NCBI GenBank assembly: GCA_027490925.1
Contig: JAIXXF010000012.1
Span: 29,676 to 93,675, forward strand
DNA from: Comamonadaceae bacterium
GTDB lineage: Bacteria; Pseudomonadota; Gammaproteobacteria; Burkholderiales; Burkholderiaceae_C
Direction of reading: 5' to 3'
DNA length: 64,000 bases
Shown here: piece by piece, positions 35,372 through 46,857 of the stretch
Layout: the number at the start of each line of letters is the position of its first letter
How positions within the stretch are numbered: position 1 is the stretch's first letter
Translations under genes and position numbers: made by a program
The notes under the pieces: model-generated
Told to the model about the DNA's origin: nothing
The model's database searches: none
Seen by the model: the letters and a program-made list of their open reading frames with translations, nothing else

Positions 35372-35914
35372 ATGCTGACAGCCGAACAAATCGTTGCCTC
35401 GCAAAAAGCCAATTTCGAGACCCTTTTCGGTCTCACCCACAAAGCCTTTGAAAGCGTTGAAAAGCTGGTCGAGCTGAATGTGACAGCCACCAAGGCTGCG
35501 TTGGCAGAGTCGGCCGAGCACACCCAGGCCCTGTTCAGCGTGAAAGACGCCCAGGAGCTGCTGGCGCTGCAAGCGAGTATGTTCCAGCCGCTGGCTGAAA
35601 AAACTGCAGCGTACAGCCGCCACTTGTACGACATTGCCTCAAGTACTGGTAACGACTTGGGCAAAACATTCGAAGCCCAAGCTGCCGAGGCGCAGAAAAA
35701 GTTTGCCAGCTTGGTCGATAACGCTGCGAAAAATGCACCGGCTGGCTCTGAAACCGCCGTGGCTTTGGTGAAGAGCTCGCTGGCAGCCGCCAACAATGCC
35801 TTCGAGTCGGTTCAAAAGGCTGTCAAGCAGGCCACCGATGTGGCCGAAGCCAACTTCAACGCCGTGTCTTCAACGGCAGTGAACGCTGCCAAGACCGCTG
35901 GCAAAAAGCGTTAA
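35372..35914 (+). CDS. phaP: Phasin (PHA granule-associated protein)
   Basis: A 180-residue helical protein of the phasin_2 family: [20 protein letters not shown] at the start, then Ala-rich amphipathic helices ([28 protein letters not shown] pattern) and a basic AKTAGKKR tail. ATG 35372 is spaced seven bases from AGGAG; an ATG six bases earlier is too close to the site. Phasins coat polyhydroxyalkanoate granules and set their size and number, so the organism probably stores PHB. A strong terminator lies about 100 bp downstream. Confidence 0.93.
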   Translation: MLTAEQIVASQKANFETLFGLTHKAFESVEKLVELNVTATKAALAESAEHTQALFSVKDAQELLALQASMFQPLAEKTAAYSRHLYDIASSTGNDLGKTFEAQAAEAQKKFASLVDNAAKNAPAGSETAVALVKSSLAAANNAFESVQKAVKQATDVAEANFNAVSSTAVNAAKTAGKKR

Positions 35915-36011
35915 TGGTCTCAACCCTGCCCCCTACCGGGTCAGGGTGGCCGCCACAAATTGCCCGGTCCATCGCTCGGAGTTCGCCGAGCAAAGAGTTG
36001 AGACCAATGAA

Positions 36012-36041
36012 TGGCTGATCCAGCGGATCAGCCATTTTTTT
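36012..36041 (+). terminator. Rho-independent terminator downstream of phasin
   Basis: Stem TGGCTGATCC / GGATCAGCCA with loop AGC followed by seven T (36035-36041). It separates the phasin transcript from the convergent patatin-like gene. A weaker stem ACCCTG/CAGGGT near 35923-35947 precedes it. Confidence 0.9.
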
Positions 36042-36066
36042 GAGCAGTGTTTGGGCGACAGATTAA

Positions 36067-37020
36067 TCACAGTGTTTTCTGAACGATCAGCGCTTTCAAC
36101 TGTGGCAAAGCTGCCAGCATCGCGGTACGACCCGCTTCGATGGCCCGCCTCCGTGCCGCGAAATCGGTGCCGCCAATGCGAGAGATCGGTGGCCGAATCA
36201 CGAGGTCGGCGTCCTTGAGTTCGTGCCGGTTGATGCTGTTTCCCATGATGGTGAATGTCTGCAACAGCAATTGCAGCGTGTCGTTCGCCAGGTTGGTGTC
36301 TGGCGAACTCGAAATGTCCACCGCCACAACCAATTCAGCGCCCATTTCTTTGGCGTATCGCACAGGTACAGGCGCAACAAGTCCGCCATCCACGTACTCG
36401 CGACCGTTGATCATCACTGGCAAAAAGACCGCGGGAACTGCGCTTGAAGCGCGGACGGCAGTCGCTGCATCGCCTTGCCTGAACAGCACCCCTTGACCTG
36501 ATTGCAGATCGGTCGCGACGATGCCCAATGGGATCACCATGGATTGGATTGTTCTACCCTGCACCTGTTGGCCCACGTAGCGCGCCAACGCCTCTCCACG
36601 AAACACCCCTCGGCTGAACAGCGGCAGGGTCCAGTCGGTGATGGCCGCCTCCTCCATCGCCTCGGCCACCTGCTGCAACTGGGCGCCGGTTTTCCCCGAC
36701 GCGTAGAAAGCCCCCACCAAGCTGCCTGCGGATGTCCCCACCACGATATCAGGACGAATGCCAGCCTCCTCAAGTACTTGGATGACCCCCACATGGGCAA
36801 AGCCGCGCGCGGCGCCTCCGCCAAGTGCCAAGCCCAGCTTGGGCGGGCGCTTTAGGACCTCGGGCACGACCACAACCGGGGGTGGGTCGCTCGGCTTGGG
36901 CAAGATGGAACAAGCGCCCAACGCCCCGGCCAGGGCTGCAATCGCAAGGCCCCTGCGGGCAACTCGACGCCCGCCGCAGGCAAAGCGCCTCGAGACAATC
37001 TCATTAATAATCGTTATCAT
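36067..37020 (-). CDS. Patatin-like lipoprotein (RssA-type)
   Basis: A 317-residue patatin. The N-terminus has a basic stretch (GGRRVARRG), a hydrophobic helix and lipobox LGAC (Cys37), so it is predicted to be a membrane-anchored lipoprotein. The catalytic elements are LGGGAARGFAHVGV near 67-80, GTSAG with Ser97, and the Asp of VDGGLVAPVPV. The only good start, ATG 37020, lies inside a Fur-like box (37005-37019), so the first codons and the operator overlap. Iron control is inferred. Likely a phospholipase of the cell envelope. Confidence 0.88.
   Translation of the reverse strand: MITIINEIVSRRFACGGRRVARRGLAIAALAGALGACSILPKPSDPPPVVVVPEVLKRPPKLGLALGGGAARGFAHVGVIQVLEEAGIRPDIVVGTSAGSLVGAFYASGKTGAQLQQVAEAMEEAAITDWTLPLFSRGVFRGEALARYVGQQVQGRTIQSMVIPLGIVATDLQSGQGVLFRQGDAATAVRASSAVPAVFLPVMINGREYVDGGLVAPVPVRYAKEMGAELVVAVDISSSPDTNLANDTLQLLLQTFTIMGNSINRHELKDADLVIRPPISRIGGTDFAARRRAIEAGRTAMLAALPQLKALIVQKTL
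37005..37019. promoter_or_regulatory. Fur box between the patatin-like lipoprotein and the iron-binding protein
   Basis: The sequence reads, on the minus strand, TGATAAC-G-ATTATTA, which matches the 7-1-7 Fur core TGATAAT-N-ATTATCA at 12 of 14 positions. It lies 60 bp before the iron-binding-protein start codon and over the start codon of the divergent lipoprotein gene. Confidence 0.78.
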
Positions 37021-37079
37021 TCAGATTCTTTGTTTCAGTCCATTCCCGATAGGGCATCCTCAAGAAAGCGTCCACTGCC

Positions 37080-38129
37080 ATGAAACAGTCCCGCCTCAGT
37101 TTGAATTTGATCCTTGCTAGCGCATTGATGCATGTCGTGCCAGTGCAAGCGCAAGAATCGGTGGTCAACCTGTACTCCGCGCGCCATTATTCAACGGACG
37201 AGGCCCTGTACGCGGATTTCACCAAGTCGACGGGCATCAAAGTCAACCGGGTCGATGCAGACGACGCAGGTATCTTGGCCAGACTCAAAGCCGAAGGCGC
37301 TGCCTCCCCTGCCGATGTGGTGCTGTTGGTCGATGCGGCCCGGCTGTGGCGGGCGGAAGCGGATGGTTTGTTTGCCCCAGTGATGTCTCCAACCCTTGAG
37401 GCGGCCATTCCAGAACATTTGCGTGCTGCTGCAACACCTTCCGGAACACACTGGTTCGGCTTTTCCACGCGAGCGCGCGTCATCGTTTACGACAAAGTCA
37501 AGGTGAAACGTGCGGATGTGGACACCTACGAGAAACTGGCCGACCCCAGCTTGAAAGGCAAGCTCTGTATCCGATCGGGGTCGCATCCGTACAACCTGTC
37601 GCTGATCAGTGCCGTCAATGCGCATCTGGGAGATCAGGGAACTGAAACGTGGCTCAAAGGTCTGGTCGCGAACTTCGCCCGGGAGCCAAAGGGAGGTGAT
37701 ACCGACCAGATCAAAGGGGTCGCGTCCGGAGAATGCGCCGTGGCAGTGACCAATACTTATTACCTTGCGCGCATCCTGCGGTCAAACAAGCCCGAGGACC
37801 AAGCGATCGCTGACAAGGTGGGCGTCGTATTCCCGAATCAGGCGAGCTGGGGCACGCACGTCAACATCGCAGGTGGAGCCATGGCCAAGAACGCCAAAAA
37901 CCGAGCCAATGCGATCAAATTTTTGGAGTACCTCGCCAGTCCAGGTGCACAACAGTACTTCGCGACCGGTAACAACGAGTGGCCCACTGCCAAAGGCGTC
38001 ACCGTGGCGAACACCGCTTTGAAGGCCATGTCTGGGGGCGACTTCAAAAGCGACACGGTCCCGCTCGCCACCATCGGCATGAACCAGGTGAAAATTCAGC
38101 AGCTGCTGGACCGAGTCGGCTTCAAGTGA
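37080..38129 (+). CDS. Fe(3+) ABC transporter substrate-binding protein
   Basis: A 349-residue periplasmic protein with a signal peptide (LSLNLILASALMHVVPVQA, cleavage near residue 24). The mature part begins VVNLYSARHY and continues through KSTGIKV and DADDAGILARLKAEG, as in FbpA/FutA proteins. The Tyr pair in TNTYYLARIL is the conserved ferric-ion ligand site. It delivers iron to an inner-membrane ABC permease, but no permease or ATPase gene lies next to it, so it is an orphan binding protein here. The Fur box 60 bp upstream supports iron repression. Confidence 0.92.
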   Translation: MKQSRLSLNLILASALMHVVPVQAQESVVNLYSARHYSTDEALYADFTKSTGIKVNRVDADDAGILARLKAEGAASPADVVLLVDAARLWRAEADGLFAPVMSPTLEAAIPEHLRAAATPSGTHWFGFSTRARVIVYDKVKVKRADVDTYEKLADPSLKGKLCIRSGSHPYNLSLISAVNAHLGDQGTETWLKGLVANFAREPKGGDTDQIKGVASGECAVAVTNTYYLARILRSNKPEDQAIADKVGVVFPNQASWGTHVNIAGGAMAKNAKNRANAIKFLEYLASPGAQQYFATGNNEWPTAKGVTVANTALKAMSGGDFKSDTVPLATIGMNQVKIQQLLDRVGFK

Positions 38130-38158
38130 ACAGGCCGCCAGGCGGCGCTAGCGTCACC

Positions 38159-38683
38159 CTATGGTGCCCATTTCGCCGACAGCTGGGTGAGATCCATGGC
38201 GTCGTAGCTTTCGAAGGGCTGGTGAATCCATGGATTGGTTGACAGCACCTCCACAGCGTAATCGGCCTTAAAGCCCGAAGCCGCCTTGATCCAAAGCACA
38301 GCGCTGCGCAGTTCTGTGATGCCGGTGTAGTTGGCCCGTAGTCGAAGGATCACCTCGGCCATGGTGTGGCCCGTGTCTGCCAAGTCATCGACCAACAACA
38401 CACGCCCTGCCACCTCGGCTTGGGGCGTAGTGATGTAGCGGGCGATATCCAGGTGCCCCTGCTGCCGGCCAGCCTCTGCGCGGTAAGAACTGGTCGACAT
38501 GATTGCCAGAGGTTTACGGAAAATGCGCGACAGAACATCGCCTGGTCGCATACCTCCACGGGCAAGACACAAGATGGTGTCAAACGCCCATCCAGAAAGG
38601 TAAATCTGAACTGCCAGCTTTTCGATCAGGTTGTGGTACTCGTCGTGACTGACGTACAAATGTTTGCCGTCTTCGGTCAACAT
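38159..38683 (-). CDS. Phosphoribosyltransferase (purine salvage type)
   Basis: A 174-residue PRTase. The PRPP-binding signature is VLLVDDLADTGHTM, and CLARGGMRPGDVLSR is the typical N-terminal loop. It is related to hypoxanthine/xanthine-guanine phosphoribosyltransferases. Likely function is salvage of a purine base to the monophosphate. It lies 60 bp downstream of purA on the same strand, which fits purine metabolism. Confidence 0.87.
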   Translation of the reverse strand: MLTEDGKHLYVSHDEYHNLIEKLAVQIYLSGWAFDTILCLARGGMRPGDVLSRIFRKPLAIMSTSSYRAEAGRQQGHLDIARYITTPQAEVAGRVLLVDDLADTGHTMAEVILRLRANYTGITELRSAVLWIKAASGFKADYAVEVLSTNPWIHQPFESYDAMDLTQLSAKWAP

Positions 38684-38743
38684 ACTTGGGCTCCTGATGG
38701 TGTGGTTGGCAGCGACTCCGAACGTATCCCGTGGGGTGTGGCG

Positions 38744-41259
<2,516 letters not shown>

Positions 41260-41346
41260 AGATGACGGGAAACTGGTTAAATCCTGATTCTACCGGTCTT
41301 GGTCACCAGCCAATCGAGAGTGCGAGCCACCTCTTTAGAGGACGAC

Positions 41347-41523
41347 CTAAAGCAATACCAAGCCGAGTGCGGCGCTGCTGTAACCAATGAATCGGACTTG
41401 ACCATCCCGCAGTCCGAGGAGGCGCTTGAGCACACTGCACCAGCTGTTGGACGCAGCAAACGGTATCCAACCTTCAAGCACCAACACCAAGGCCAACGCG
41501 GCCTACAGGGTGTCAGTGCCCAC
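41347..41523 (-). pseudogene. yjeT: DUF2065/YjeT small membrane protein, interrupted by TAG at codon 7
   Basis: On the minus strand, 12 nt after hflC, a 58-residue DUF2065 frame reads GTG, GTDTL, TAG, then AALALVLVLEGW to the TAG at 41347-41349. E. coli YjeT has Trp at the same place (STIW before LALALVLVLEG). The rest has the family pattern: LLGLRDGQVRFIGYSSAALGLVLL. One G-to-A change at 41503-41505 (TGG to TAG) would explain it. A TTG three codons later could restart translation. The gene is too short to have been listed by a simple length cut. Normal function is unknown, though it is always found beside hflKC. Confidence 0.82.
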
Positions 41524-41535
41524 TTGGCCGTACCA

Positions 41536-42441
41536 TCATTTCCGCGGTGTCGCAGTGCTGGCTGGCGACCCATTGCCACGCATGGCTTTGAAGAACTCCG
41601 AGGATGGGTCCAACACCATCACGTCGGCCTTGCGAGCAAAGCTTTGCTTGTATGCCTCCATGCTGCGATAGAACTGAGCAAACTGCGGATCTCGGCCGAA
41701 AGCCTCTGCATAGACACGCGCGGCCTCGCCGTCACCTTCACCCTTGATTTTTTGCGCGTCGCGGTACGCATTGGCAATGGTGACCTCGCGTTGGCGGTCA
41801 GCATCGGCACGAATTTTTTCACCCTCCGCAGCGCCGGTTGAACGCAACTCGTTGGCGACCCGCTTACGCTCGGCCTCCATCCGACGGTAAACCGATTCCG
41901 TGATGGAATCCACGTAGTCCACCCGCGTGATGCGAACGTCGACCACATCAACGCCCCATGGCTTTTCCCCGCGCACTTTCTCAAGCACCTCTCGCTTCAC
42001 GTCGGCCATCAACGCTTCTCGCTTCTGCGACAACAAATCCTTCACGGTGCGTTTGTTGATTTCTTCTTGAAAAGCGTTGCGTACCACCCGGTTCAGTTGG
42101 TTGGCACCGGCTTTTTCGTCCAGTCCAACGTTGCGGATGTAATCCGAAGGTTGAGTGATGCGCCACCGTACGTACCAGTCGATCACGACGCGTTGCTTTT
42201 CCAAGGTCAACATTGGCTCAGCGTCGGTGCTGTCCAGCGTGAGCAAGCGCTTGTCGATGTAACTGACGTTTTGGAATGGCGGGGGCAGCTTGAAGTTCAG
42301 CCCAGGCTCGGTGATCACTTCCTTGATTTGTCCAAGGGCATACACCACCCCAAACTGCCGCTGGTCTACGACGAACAGCGTCGAGCTCAGCAAAACGAGC
42401 CCCAACAGCGCGGTGGAAATCAAAAATCCAATTTTGTTCAT
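41536..42441 (-). CDS. hflC: Protease modulator HflC
   Basis: A 301-residue SPFH-domain protein with one N-terminal membrane helix (IGFLISTALLGLVLLSSTLFVVDQ). Landmarks are QRVVIDWYVRWRITQPSDY and the alanine/arginine-rich coiled coil ERKRVANELRSTGAAEGEKIRADADRQ. With HflK it forms the membrane complex that encloses and regulates the FtsH protease. It lies 14 bp downstream of hflK. Confidence 0.96.
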   Translation of the reverse strand: MNKIGFLISTALLGLVLLSSTLFVVDQRQFGVVYALGQIKEVITEPGLNFKLPPPFQNVSYIDKRLLTLDSTDAEPMLTLEKQRVVIDWYVRWRITQPSDYIRNVGLDEKAGANQLNRVVRNAFQEEINKRTVKDLLSQKREALMADVKREVLEKVRGEKPWGVDVVDVRITRVDYVDSITESVYRRMEAERKRVANELRSTGAAEGEKIRADADRQREVTIANAYRDAQKIKGEGDGEAARVYAEAFGRDPQFAQFYRSMEAYKQSFARKADVMVLDPSSEFFKAMRGNGSPASTATPRK

Positions 42442-42455
42442 GGCTAATCCTGTGC

Positions 42456-43817
42456 TCAGCGCGTTTCACGGTCACGGGTGCGCGAGGAATCGCGAGAGCG
42501 CGCGTCACTCATCGGCGCTGGAGGGGCTGCCGGTGCAGAGGTACTGGGCACAGCGCCGTTGGGCGCAACATCTCCCGATGACGCGTTTTGTGCGGTCAAC
42601 TGCATGATCTTGTCGAGCGGAAGATACAACAGGTTAGAACCTTGGCGTGATTCAACCAACACCTTCGTCACGTTGCCGTAAATTTGCTGCATCGTGTCGG
42701 TGTAGATGCGATCGCGGGTGACCTGAGGGGCCTTTTGGTATTCCGTGAGCACCGACCGAAAGCGCTGCGCGTCACCTTGGGCCTGGGCAACAATGCGGGC
42801 TTTGTAGGCTTCCGACTCCTCCTTCAGACGCGAGGCCGAACCCACGGCGCGAGGGATGACGTCGTTGGCGTAGGCTTGGGCCTCATTCTTGGCGCGCTCA
42901 CGCTCCTGGCCGGCCTTGAGCACATCGTCAAACGCAGCCTGGACCTGCTCAGGTGGGCGAACGCCACTTTGTTGAAGGTTGATGCCCACCACCTCTACGC
43001 CCACCTTGTAACGGTCCAGGATGGTTTGCATCAGCGCACGTACCCGTGGTGCGATCTGGTCCCGCTCCTCCGCCAAGGCGGAATCCATCTTCATCTTTCC
43101 GACCACCTCTCGAACCGCAGTTTCCGCGGCTTGGACGACCGAGCCAGCAGGGTCTTTGCTTTCAAACAAGTAGGCACGGGCGTCGTTCAGTCGGTACTGA
43201 ACCGCGAACTTGATTTCGACGATGTTCTCGTCCTCGGTCAGCATGGCCGATTCGCGCAGACCCGTGGCCTTGATCACGGTGTCGCGCCCAACGTCCACCG
43301 ATCGGATCTGGGTCACGACCACCACCTCATGGCGTTGTATTGGGTACGGGAGACGCCAATTGAAGCCAGCGCCCACCGTGCTTTTGTACTTCCCGAATTG
43401 GGTGATCACCGCTTGCTGACCTTCTTGGACGATAAAGAAGCCGCTTCCGAGCCAAATCAAGGCCACCACCGCCGCCACCAAACCGGCGCCGATACCTGCG
43501 CTTTTCATGTTGGGCTGAAAGTTACCAGGACCGCCACCGAAGCCGCCACCAGCACCGCCTTGACCGCCTGTTTTACCGCCGCCAAACAGGCCACTCAGCT
43601 TGCGGTTGAAGTCACGCCACAGCTCATCCAAATCAGGTGGCCCACCATTTGGCCCTTGTCCGCGTGGACTTGGGCGAGGTGGTTTGTCGGGAGCTGGTTT
43701 GTCCGAATCGCTGGCTTGCTCATCGCCACGCCCCCATCGCGGGTCGTTCAGGTTGAACATGCCTCGGATGCGGCTCGATAGGCCCGCCCATCGCGGCGCC
43801 GTTGGTTTGAGGTTCAT
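42456..43817 (-). CDS. hflK: Protease modulator HflK
   Basis: A 453-residue SPFH-domain protein. It opens with a Gly/Pro-rich N-terminal region (GGPPDLDELWRDFNRKLSGLFGG is the family landmark), has one membrane helix (GIGAGLVAAVVALIWLGSGFF), and continues with the SPFH core and a coiled coil ending in Pro/Arg-rich low complexity. ATG 43817 is used; ATG 43760 (MFNLNDPRWGRGDE) matches relatives better at its first residues but its ribosome site is too close. Partner of HflC. Confidence 0.95.
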   Translation of the reverse strand: MNLKPTAPRWAGLSSRIRGMFNLNDPRWGRGDEQASDSDKPAPDKPPRPSPRGQGPNGGPPDLDELWRDFNRKLSGLFGGGKTGGQGGAGGGFGGGPGNFQPNMKSAGIGAGLVAAVVALIWLGSGFFIVQEGQQAVITQFGKYKSTVGAGFNWRLPYPIQRHEVVVVTQIRSVDVGRDTVIKATGLRESAMLTEDENIVEIKFAVQYRLNDARAYLFESKDPAGSVVQAAETAVREVVGKMKMDSALAEERDQIAPRVRALMQTILDRYKVGVEVVGINLQQSGVRPPEQVQAAFDDVLKAGQERERAKNEAQAYANDVIPRAVGSASRLKEESEAYKARIVAQAQGDAQRFRSVLTEYQKAPQVTRDRIYTDTMQQIYGNVTKVLVESRQGSNLLYLPLDKIMQLTAQNASSGDVAPNGAVPSTSAPAAPPAPMSDARSRDSSRTRDRETR

Positions 43818-43858
43818 GCGCAGAGTCTCTTTGTCTATTCACACGCGATTGTGCCCAA

Positions 43859-45094
43859 TCAAACCGCTAAATCTGGCACTTCAGGGGCATAAGACCCTGG
43901 AGCTGCCTGGGCGTTTGGGTTGGCCAGGGGAAACTTTGCAGCACTCAGGCTGAGCTGCTCACGCAATGCTGCCAGCCCGATACCGCTTCGGGCGCTGGTG
44001 AAGAAACGCGGCACAGGCACACCGTCAAGTTCGTACATATCGCTAAGAATTGAGGGGCGATGCTCTTCGACCAAAGCGTCGATCTTGTTGAACACCAATA
44101 CCTGCGGCACTTCAGCCGCCCCAATGTCGGCGAGGACCTTTTGAACCTCGGCCATTTGCTCGGGAAAGCCAGGGTTCGCTGCGTCGATCACGTGAAGCAA
44201 GAGGTCAGCGTCTGCGGCTTCTTGGAGGGTCGCCTGAAACGCGTCGACCAAACCGTGGGGCAAGTCTCTGATGAAACCAACGGTGTCCGAAAGAGACGCC
44301 TGGCGCCCTGCTTCGCCCAGATACAGGTGACGAGTGGTTGTGTCCAGGGTGGCGAAGAGTTGGTCGGCTGCGTACGCGCGGGCCTTCACCAGCGCGTTGA
44401 ACAGCGTCGACTTGCCCGCGTTGGTGTAGCCAACCAGGGAGATGTTGAAGGTGTCACGACGCTCGCGCTGGCGGCGTTGGGTCTGCCGCTGCCGCTTCAC
44501 TTTCACCAATCGCTCTTTGGTGCGCTTGATCGCATCGCCGATCATGCGACGGTCAAGTTCGATCTGCTTTTCGCCCGGCCCACCGCGGACGCCCGCACCG
44601 CCGGTTTGCCGCTCCAGGTGGGACCAACGGCGCACCAAACGGGTAGACAAATACTGCAGTCGGGCCAATTCCACCTGGAGCTTGCCTTCGTGGCTGCGTG
44701 CGCGCTGGGCGAAGATTTCCAAAATCAACAGGGTGCGGTCATTGACTGCCAAGCCCAGCTCTCGCTCCAAATTTCGCTGTTGTGCGGGGCTGAGTGCTTG
44801 GTCAAACAAGATCTCTGTCGCGCCATGCATCAGAGCGGTTTGCTGAATCTCGTTGGCTTTGCCAGTGCCCACAAACAGCGCTGGGTCGGGGGCTCTTCGC
44901 TTGCAGGTGATTCGGGCCACAGGCGTCAAGCCCGCTGTCTGCGCCAGTAGCCCCAGCTCTTCCAGAGCTTGATCGAAGTGCGGCTGCCCAAAGTCCACAC
45001 CGACGAGCACTGCCCTCGGTGCCGCTGGATCAAGACCAGCGGCACCGGTTCCCAGAGAGGCCAAGGGCGGATTGTGTGGAAAAGGCGCGGTCAA
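43859..45094 (-). CDS. hflX: Ribosome-associated GTPase HflX
   Basis: A 411-residue GTPase. The N-terminal HflX domain is followed by the family-specific [19 protein letters not shown] and a GTPase domain with [14 protein letters not shown] (P-loop), DTVGFI and FNKIDAL. It splits stalled ribosomes under stress. The ATG overlaps the hfq stop by ATGA. Confidence 0.96.
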   Translation of the reverse strand: MTAPFPHNPPLASLGTGAAGLDPAAPRAVLVGVDFGQPHFDQALEELGLLAQTAGLTPVARITCKRRAPDPALFVGTGKANEIQQTALMHGATEILFDQALSPAQQRNLERELGLAVNDRTLLILEIFAQRARSHEGKLQVELARLQYLSTRLVRRWSHLERQTGGAGVRGGPGEKQIELDRRMIGDAIKRTKERLVKVKRQRQTQRRQRERRDTFNISLVGYTNAGKSTLFNALVKARAYAADQLFATLDTTTRHLYLGEAGRQASLSDTVGFIRDLPHGLVDAFQATLQEAADADLLLHVIDAANPGFPEQMAEVQKVLADIGAAEVPQVLVFNKIDALVEEHRPSILSDMYELDGVPVPRFFTSARSGIGLAALREQLSLSAAKFPLANPNAQAAPGSYAPEVPDLAV

Positions 45095-45339
45095 GTGCTG
45101 GCCGCGTCGGAGTCGTCGGTGGCCTGGAAGTTGACGGCTCGGCCAGGCACGATGGTCGAGATGGCATGTTTATAGACCATCTGGGTCACGGTGTTGCGCA
45201 GCAACACAACGTACTGGTCGAACGACTCGATTTGCCCCTGCAGCTTGATGCCATTGACCAAATAAATGGACACAGGCACATGTTCCCGGCGCAGCGCGTT
45301 GAGAAACGGGTCTTGGAGGAGTTGGCCTTTGTTGCTCAC
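45091..45339 (-). CDS. hfq: RNA chaperone Hfq
   Basis: An 82-residue Hfq. It begins [20 protein letters not shown], has Sm1-type [25 protein letters not shown] and the Sm2-type [12 protein letters not shown]. The C-terminus is short and acidic (TDDSDAAST). It loads small RNAs onto mRNAs. It is first in the hfq-hflX-hflK-hflC block, with der 120 bp further upstream on the same strand. Confidence 0.97.
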   Translation of the reverse strand: MSNKGQLLQDPFLNALRREHVPVSIYLVNGIKLQGQIESFDQYVVLLRNTVTQMVYKHAISTIVPGRAVNFQATDDSDAAST

Positions 45340-45458
45340 GATATCTTCCGTGTTCGGTCGTTGGTTAATAGGGTTTCACGTTACCACAGGCTCGCGCGGC
45401 AGCCCAACCCTGCCTGAATGCCCACAGGCCAGCTGTGGAACTGCCATGGATAGCCCTG

Positions 45459-46799
45459 TCAGGAAGCGACTTTGTCAGCGTAAGGATTTTGCGAGGTTTT
45501 CATCTCGATGCGCAGCGGCGTACCCACCAAGTTGAACTCAGCGCGAAAGCGACCTTCCAGGAACCGTTTGTAGGCTTCGGTCACATGCTCCAGTGAATTA
45601 CCATGGATCACGATCACAGGCGGATTCATTCCGCCCTGGTGCGCGTAACGCAGTTTTGGCCGGAACATGCCAGTGCGCTTGGGGCTCTGGAACTGAACCG
45701 CCTCCAACAGCAACCGGGTCAGCACCGGTGTCGACATTTTGCATGTGGCCGACTTGTGCGCTTGAATGATCGACGCCCACAGCGGCCCGAGGCCCTGGCG
45801 TTTCACTGCAGAGATGTGGTGCACAGCGGCGAACTTGAGGAAGGCGAGCCGTGTCTCAATGGAGCGCTGCACCATTTGTCGCCCGTAATCGTCGACAGCG
45901 TCCCATTTGTTGACGGCCAGCACTACCGCCCGGCCACTTTCCAGCACGTAGCCGGCGATGTGCGCGTCTTGATCGGTCACACCCTGGGTGGCGTCCAGCA
46001 ACAACAGCACCACATTGGCCGACTCGATGGCTTGCAGCGTCTTGACGACCGAAAACTTCTCGATCGCTTCAAACACCCTGCCCTTGCGCCGTAGCCCAGC
46101 GGTGTCGATCAGTTCGAAACGCTGACCACTCCGCTCAAACGGCACCGAAATCGCATCACGCGTGGTGCCTGGCATGTCAAATGCGACCAGACGCTCTTCG
46201 CCGAGCCAGGTGTTTATCAAAGTCGACTTGCCGACGTTGGGGCGCCCTGCCACGGCGAGCTTGATCACGCCAGCGTCTCCATCGGCCTCTTCACTGGGCT
46301 CCGGCAGATGGAGCGGTTCCAATGCGAGTTCGATCAGACTGCGGATACCCTGCCCGTGTGCCGCAGACACGGGCACGACCTCACCCAGACCCAGTTCGTA
46401 AAACTCGACCAGTTGGGCGCCCTCGCGCATACCCTCGGCTTTGTTGGCGGTGAGCACGCAAGGCTTGCCCAGTCGCCGCAAGTAGTTGGCGATCTCGTGG
46501 TCTTGCGCGCTCAGGCCGCCACGTGCATCCACCACAAAGATCACCACATCCGCCTCGGCAACGGCCTGGCGGGTCTGTTTGGCCATCTCTTTGTAGATGC
46601 CGCTGGTCGCGTCAGGCTCAAAGCCACCGGTGTCGATCACGATGAACTCGTGTTGCCCTAGGCGGCCGTTGCCGTAGTGGCGGTCGCGGGTCAAGCCCGC
46701 AAAGTCCGCGACGATGGCGTCGCGTGACTTGGTCAATCGGTTGAACAGGGTCGACTTGCCGACGTTGGGACGCCCTACCAATGCAACGACGGGCTTCAT
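45459..46799 (-). CDS. der: GTPase Der (EngA)
   Basis: A 446-residue protein with two tandem GTPase domains. Domain 1 P-loop is [14 protein letters not shown] near residue 8, and domain 2 P-loop is [14 protein letters not shown] near residue 187. DTGGFE and DTAGLRR are the respective G3 motifs, NKWD is the second G4. A KH-like C-domain ends in NPYADKVAS. It is required for late assembly of the 50S ribosomal subunit. Part of the der-bamB-yfgM-hisS block. Confidence 0.97.
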   Translation of the reverse strand: MKPVVALVGRPNVGKSTLFNRLTKSRDAIVADFAGLTRDRHYGNGRLGQHEFIVIDTGGFEPDATSGIYKEMAKQTRQAVAEADVVIFVVDARGGLSAQDHEIANYLRRLGKPCVLTANKAEGMREGAQLVEFYELGLGEVVPVSAAHGQGIRSLIELALEPLHLPEPSEEADGDAGVIKLAVAGRPNVGKSTLINTWLGEERLVAFDMPGTTRDAISVPFERSGQRFELIDTAGLRRKGRVFEAIEKFSVVKTLQAIESANVVLLLLDATQGVTDQDAHIAGYVLESGRAVVLAVNKWDAVDDYGRQMVQRSIETRLAFLKFAAVHHISAVKRQGLGPLWASIIQAHKSATCKMSTPVLTRLLLEAVQFQSPKRTGMFRPKLRYAHQGGMNPPVIVIHGNSLEHVTEAYKRFLEGRFRAEFNLVGTPLRIEMKTSQNPYADKVAS

Positions 46800-46857
46800 C
46801 GGTTGTCGCCGCTCAGGTCATGGGGGCTCTTCATCGACGGATGCTGGACATGCCCAT

